Part shown: positions 60,760 to 64,000 of the stretch, piece by piece
Numbering within the stretch: position 1 is the stretch's first letter
Layout: every line of letters begins with the position of its first letter
From: Ascarosepion bandense
Lineage: Eukaryota; Mollusca; Cephalopoda; Sepiida; Sepiidae
DNA: 64,000 nucleotides
Assembly (NCBI GenBank): GCA_037127315.1
Contig: JBBBDQ010001456.1
Coordinates: 862,001-926,000, forward strand
Direction: 5' to 3'
Notes under the pieces: generated by a model
The model's database searches: none
Told to the model about the DNA's origin: nothing
What the model saw: the letters and a program-made list of their open reading frames with translations, nothing else
Position numbers and translations under genes: made by a program

Positions 60760-60940
60760 TAAACCAGTGGGTGGGGTTTCGCCTTACACCAACAAAGCCA
60801 CGTGCTCACAATCCTGCAACATGATTTGTTTACAAGCACACCCCTCGTGCTCTGATTAGTCGCTTTCTCAGTCAGCAGTGACGTCACCGGTCGCTATCGG
60901 TGGTGGGGTTCGCCAAGCCGGCATCGTGTACATTCTCATC
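60760..60940 (-). promoter_or_regulatory. Candidate promoter: CpG-rich, CRE and E-box
   Basis: This stretch is the most GC/CpG-rich block upstream of exon 1. It holds a perfect palindromic CRE TGACGTCA (60879..60886) within CAGTGACGTCACCGG, an E-box CACGTG (60799..60804), GTGGGTGGGGTTTCGCC and GGTGGTGGGGTTCGCC (KLF/Sp-like), and CCGGCATCG. No TATA box is obvious. It lies about 1.1 kb 5' of the start codon on the minus strand. Being palindromic, its sites do not fix the direction of transcription. Confidence 0.5.
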
Positions 60941-63580
60941 AACCTAAGCTTTTTCAGGTACTAATGGTAAACACATCTGTTATTTACAAAATATTTCCCA
61001 ACTTTTTGTTTTTACCCAAAACAAGGGGATTTTCTCTTTAGTAAATTTTCAGTAAAATGTAATTTTTGTTGTAAAATAGCCTCAAAATATAGGAACAGAT
61101 TACTACTGTTTAAGTTGGCATTTAACAAGAAGCCTGCCTCTCTCTAGCTGAGTCTCTGAAGAAAATCGTTCTGACCTAGATGTTGATGGTTGCTGATAAA
61201 AATGTTACATAACTTAATTACTACTACTACTAAACATCAACAATAATACCTATCACCCAACTGAAAAAGTGTGGTTTTTTTTCTTTTAATAAACACTGGA
61301 ATGACGCTAAAAAAAAAAAAAGAAAACGAACAAGGTTAAATTAATATTTATACTACTATTCATCAAAAAAAGACGAGAGATTTTTTTATCCTGTTGTGTT
61401 TATGAAATAAATCAACAAAAACGTGTCTGTGAAGAGAGAGGAATGATTTTATCCACAATGAAGCAACGCTAGTAATAAATTGTAAAATTTACAAATAGTG
61501 GCATTTCTAATACATGATATAAACAGAAACAATTATACTCTCTAAGAGAAACAAACCCGGTCGATTAGAAAAATGTCAGTAAGTGTCAAACGAGTAAAAA
61601 AAAAGTAATAAAATGGGAGTAAAAACAAACAATCTTCGTAGCTAGAAGGTTATATTCTCGGGGAGTTTTTACGATACTTTGAAGTTTTAAGATAGTTATA
61701 CTTGAATTAAAGGTTGACGAAACAAAAGCCACTGAGAAGAAGAAAAATTATCTCAAAAATTATATACCGGTTATTGGTAGGACTGGATGATGTTCCTTTT
61801 TTTTAGTTGCATTCATTCCTCTCTATTTATTTTTAAAGTTGTTTAGAATATTTTGCTTTCTTTTTTCTGCAAGTGGTGGAATTTGATTGGTGCCGTTGTA
61901 AAAAGATATTAAAAATAATTGTTAAAAAGGGTTGTAATTTTGCTCCGTTCTTTTTTTTCTCGCGGTTCCGTTTAGTGTTGTTGCTGTAAGTGCTGTGTAG
62001 TCAAATAAAGCCATCCACCGAAGAGAAGAAATATGACTCAAATGAAAAAAAATGAATAAAAAAAGTGATACACAGCGCCTGTTTGATCAGTGTAAACGGG
62101 ACAGTTCGTACCAATGTCGATGTTTTGTTTTCAATTATAAAGTTATATAGTCGGATGATGATTTTTAAAAAAAGCTTTTTCTTTTTTTTTCTTTTTTTTT
62201 TTAAACTGAGAAGCCGGCTTGTCACTTTTCGATAGAAAACAAACTGTAGCTGTTATGTGTATAATTACTGTGTTTTCGGTAGATATGACTTACTTACTTA
62301 CTCCCTCTGAACATTTCATCATCAGCGGATATAGAAATTCAATCTTCTATATACAATAAATAACACGAAAAAATATTTGTTCCAAAAATTAGATTTCACC
62401 GTGCCTCTTTATTTTCGTTATCTATTGAAAAGATAATTAAGTTAAAAGAATTAAAGATAGGGTTGTTTGTAAGTATTTCAAATTATTGTTACTGCTGATG
62501 ATGTTGAAGGGTGGTTTTTTTTTTCTTTTTTAGTGGATTCAGGTCGCCGGGTTTTTGACATTTGATGCAATATAGCGCCAGAACAGATAATAACGAACTG
62601 CACTTTTTATTTTATTGCGTAAGGATTTGAATAATTTGTTAACGTGAAAACTTGCCCGTCTTTTTGTTACTATGTGATGTTACTCAAAGTGTAAGAAAAA
62701 TTGTGTACTTCGAGAGGGTCTAGAATAATTGTTGGAACAGCTGTCTTGTTTATTACACGTACAGAGAGTAGGAGGAGAAAAGAGAATTACATTGAAAATT
62801 AGAAAGAGTAAGAGAAAAACAATTTGCTTTAAAACTGAGAGATACTTAAAATATTGAGAGAGGCGGCCAAAACCAAGTAGAAAATTTGAGGTTTAGTAGG
62901 AGTTCAAAAGTGAAAGATTGGATTCAAACCAGACAGTCTGCAGGAAGAAATTTGTAGGAGCAATAGTGTGAGTTTGTTTAGGAGTGTATGGCAAAAAGAA
63001 CTAATAAAAACGCGATAAGACAGCAACTACTTTTCCAAAACAAAAGGTGCTACAAGAGGAGCCCGTTGACAACGACGATGGGAGTAAAGTCGTACAGTAA
63101 AAAAAGCAGCCACTTTAACTTGTGGAGCGTCAATTAAACTACAACACTGGTGGTTTCCTAGATGATTATAAAAATGATGCCATATAGAAGTAATTGTGCG
63201 ACAAAAATAAAATTAAATGAAGAAGAATAAGGTTTAAGAAAAATGTCCAGTGTTGTCTTCTTAAAAGTTAAAAAAAACTTATTTTGTCCAAGCTTTCAGG
63301 GTGCTAAAGTTTCTTTTAGATTTAAGCCTCTTTTTAAACGGGATTCCTATTATTTTTATTTTCTAAATCATTTCCATATATATCTAAAAAAAATACTGCT
63401 ATTAGCTGTGTAGTTATAACTTTAGTTTATTCTGTTAACAAGTGAACACTGCAGTTCAGGGATGTAACAATTGATCTGAGAGTGTGATAAAGAAGGAACA
63501 GAAAACCGGCCGGCTGATTAAAACTACATTAGCAGCCACAATAAGCTTCATACTTTTTAGTGCTTATCGTGATACTTACA
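60941..63580. other. Upstream flank without recognised gene
   Basis: AT-rich, repeat-poor, moderate CpG. No open frame of interest (62001..62225 is low complexity). Could contain upstream non-coding exons that cannot be recognised from sequence alone. Confidence 0.45.
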
Positions 63581-63582
63581 CA

Positions 63583-63605
63583 TTTTTTTTTTTTTTTTTT
63601 TTTTT
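63583..63605. repeat. T-run of 23 bases
   Basis: Homopolymer; nothing else. Confidence 0.95.
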
Positions 63606-63629
63606 ATGAAATTATTTAGATGTACAAAC

Positions 63630-64000
63630 GGGAGGGAGACATGGTGAGTAACGTGGAAGAAAATTCGACACCGGACCAGTCGAAATATAAACATTTTATT
63701 ACATCAGTCTCAAACGCCCTACCCGCAAATAGAGTAACGGTCTGAGTAACGAAGACGAGAGGGGGGAGGGTAAAGAGAACATCAAAAAAATAAAACTGAG
63801 GGTATTATAGTAGGAAGCATTATAGATGTAAAAGGAGGAGGAGAAGAAGAAAAAATTACAAAATGTTCCCAGTGTGCACGACACAAAATGGTGGTGAATG
63901 TAGTAGAAGCTGGTCATGTAACTTTTTCGTCTCCGGCTCGGTCGCTATTTCCGACTGCGTCGTGGCGAGACTGTTGCTTCAAGTTCACATATTCGCTGTT
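63630..64000. promoter_or_regulatory. GC- and CpG-richer window edge, possible further promoter or 5' exon
   Basis: CpG density rises toward the right edge (CGTCTCCGGCTCGGTCGCTA, GACTGCGTCGTGGCGAGACT). GAGACATG|GTGAGTAACG at about 63640..63657 is a good plus-strand splice donor in form. There is no recognisable protein on either strand. It may be an upstream start region of this gene or of a divergent neighbour; undecidable within the window. Confidence 0.3.

Overview
This is a eukaryotic, AT-rich, intron-dominated window. It carries part of one protein-coding gene on the minus strand plus a dense load of decayed transposable elements. The best guess at organism is a cephalopod mollusc, probably an octopus. 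Reasons: two different tRNA-headed SINE families that share one central domain (as described for cephalopod SINEs), Penelope-like, Tc1/mariner, Ty3/gypsy and several non-LTR elements, long TA microsatellites, and very large introns. The species is inference; the gene family call is solid.

The gene encodes the ZNF704 / ZNF395 / SLC2A4RG (GLUT4 enhancer factor, Drosophila Glut4EF) family of nuclear DNA-binding proteins. Three coding exons fit together in frame with consensus splice sites: exon 1 at 59108..59700, exon 2 at 3403..3548 and exon 3 at 490..719, all minus. They give 323 residues and stop just before the zinc finger, which must lie left of position 1. Intron 1 is about 55.6 kb, intron 2 about 2.7 kb, and intron 3 runs out of the window. 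A CpG-richer stretch with a palindromic CRE and an E-box at 60760..60940 is the best promoter candidate.

Layout. 1..3402: exon 3 and intron 2, with a LINE remnant and a repeat. 3403..6310: exon 2, lying between two inverted copies of one repeat. 8.9..12 kb: a mariner copy with both terminal inverted repeats, then a Penelope-like element with inverted flanks and a single in-frame stop. 13.5 kb: an isolated CpG-rich islet ending in a strong plus-strand splice donor. 14.4..17.6 kb: a SINE and stacked LINE fragments. 19..23.6 kb: mariner and Tc1 remnants. 25.7..26.3 kb: a foldback element with a tRNA-like core. 27.4..28.4, 29.8..32 and 32.6..33.2 kb: three more LINE fragments. 33.2..40 kb: mostly unique sequence. 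41..44.2 kb: a decayed Ty3/gypsy element with a nested insertion. 46.8..52.9 kb: hairpin repeats and SINEs. 52.9..64 kb: repeat-poor, CpG-richer sequence around exon 1 and the presumed promoter.

No bacterial-type operon, CRISPR array, true tRNA or rRNA gene was seen. The most interesting signals are structural: inverted repeats around a coding exon and several long intronic hairpins that would be double-stranded in the pre-mRNA.
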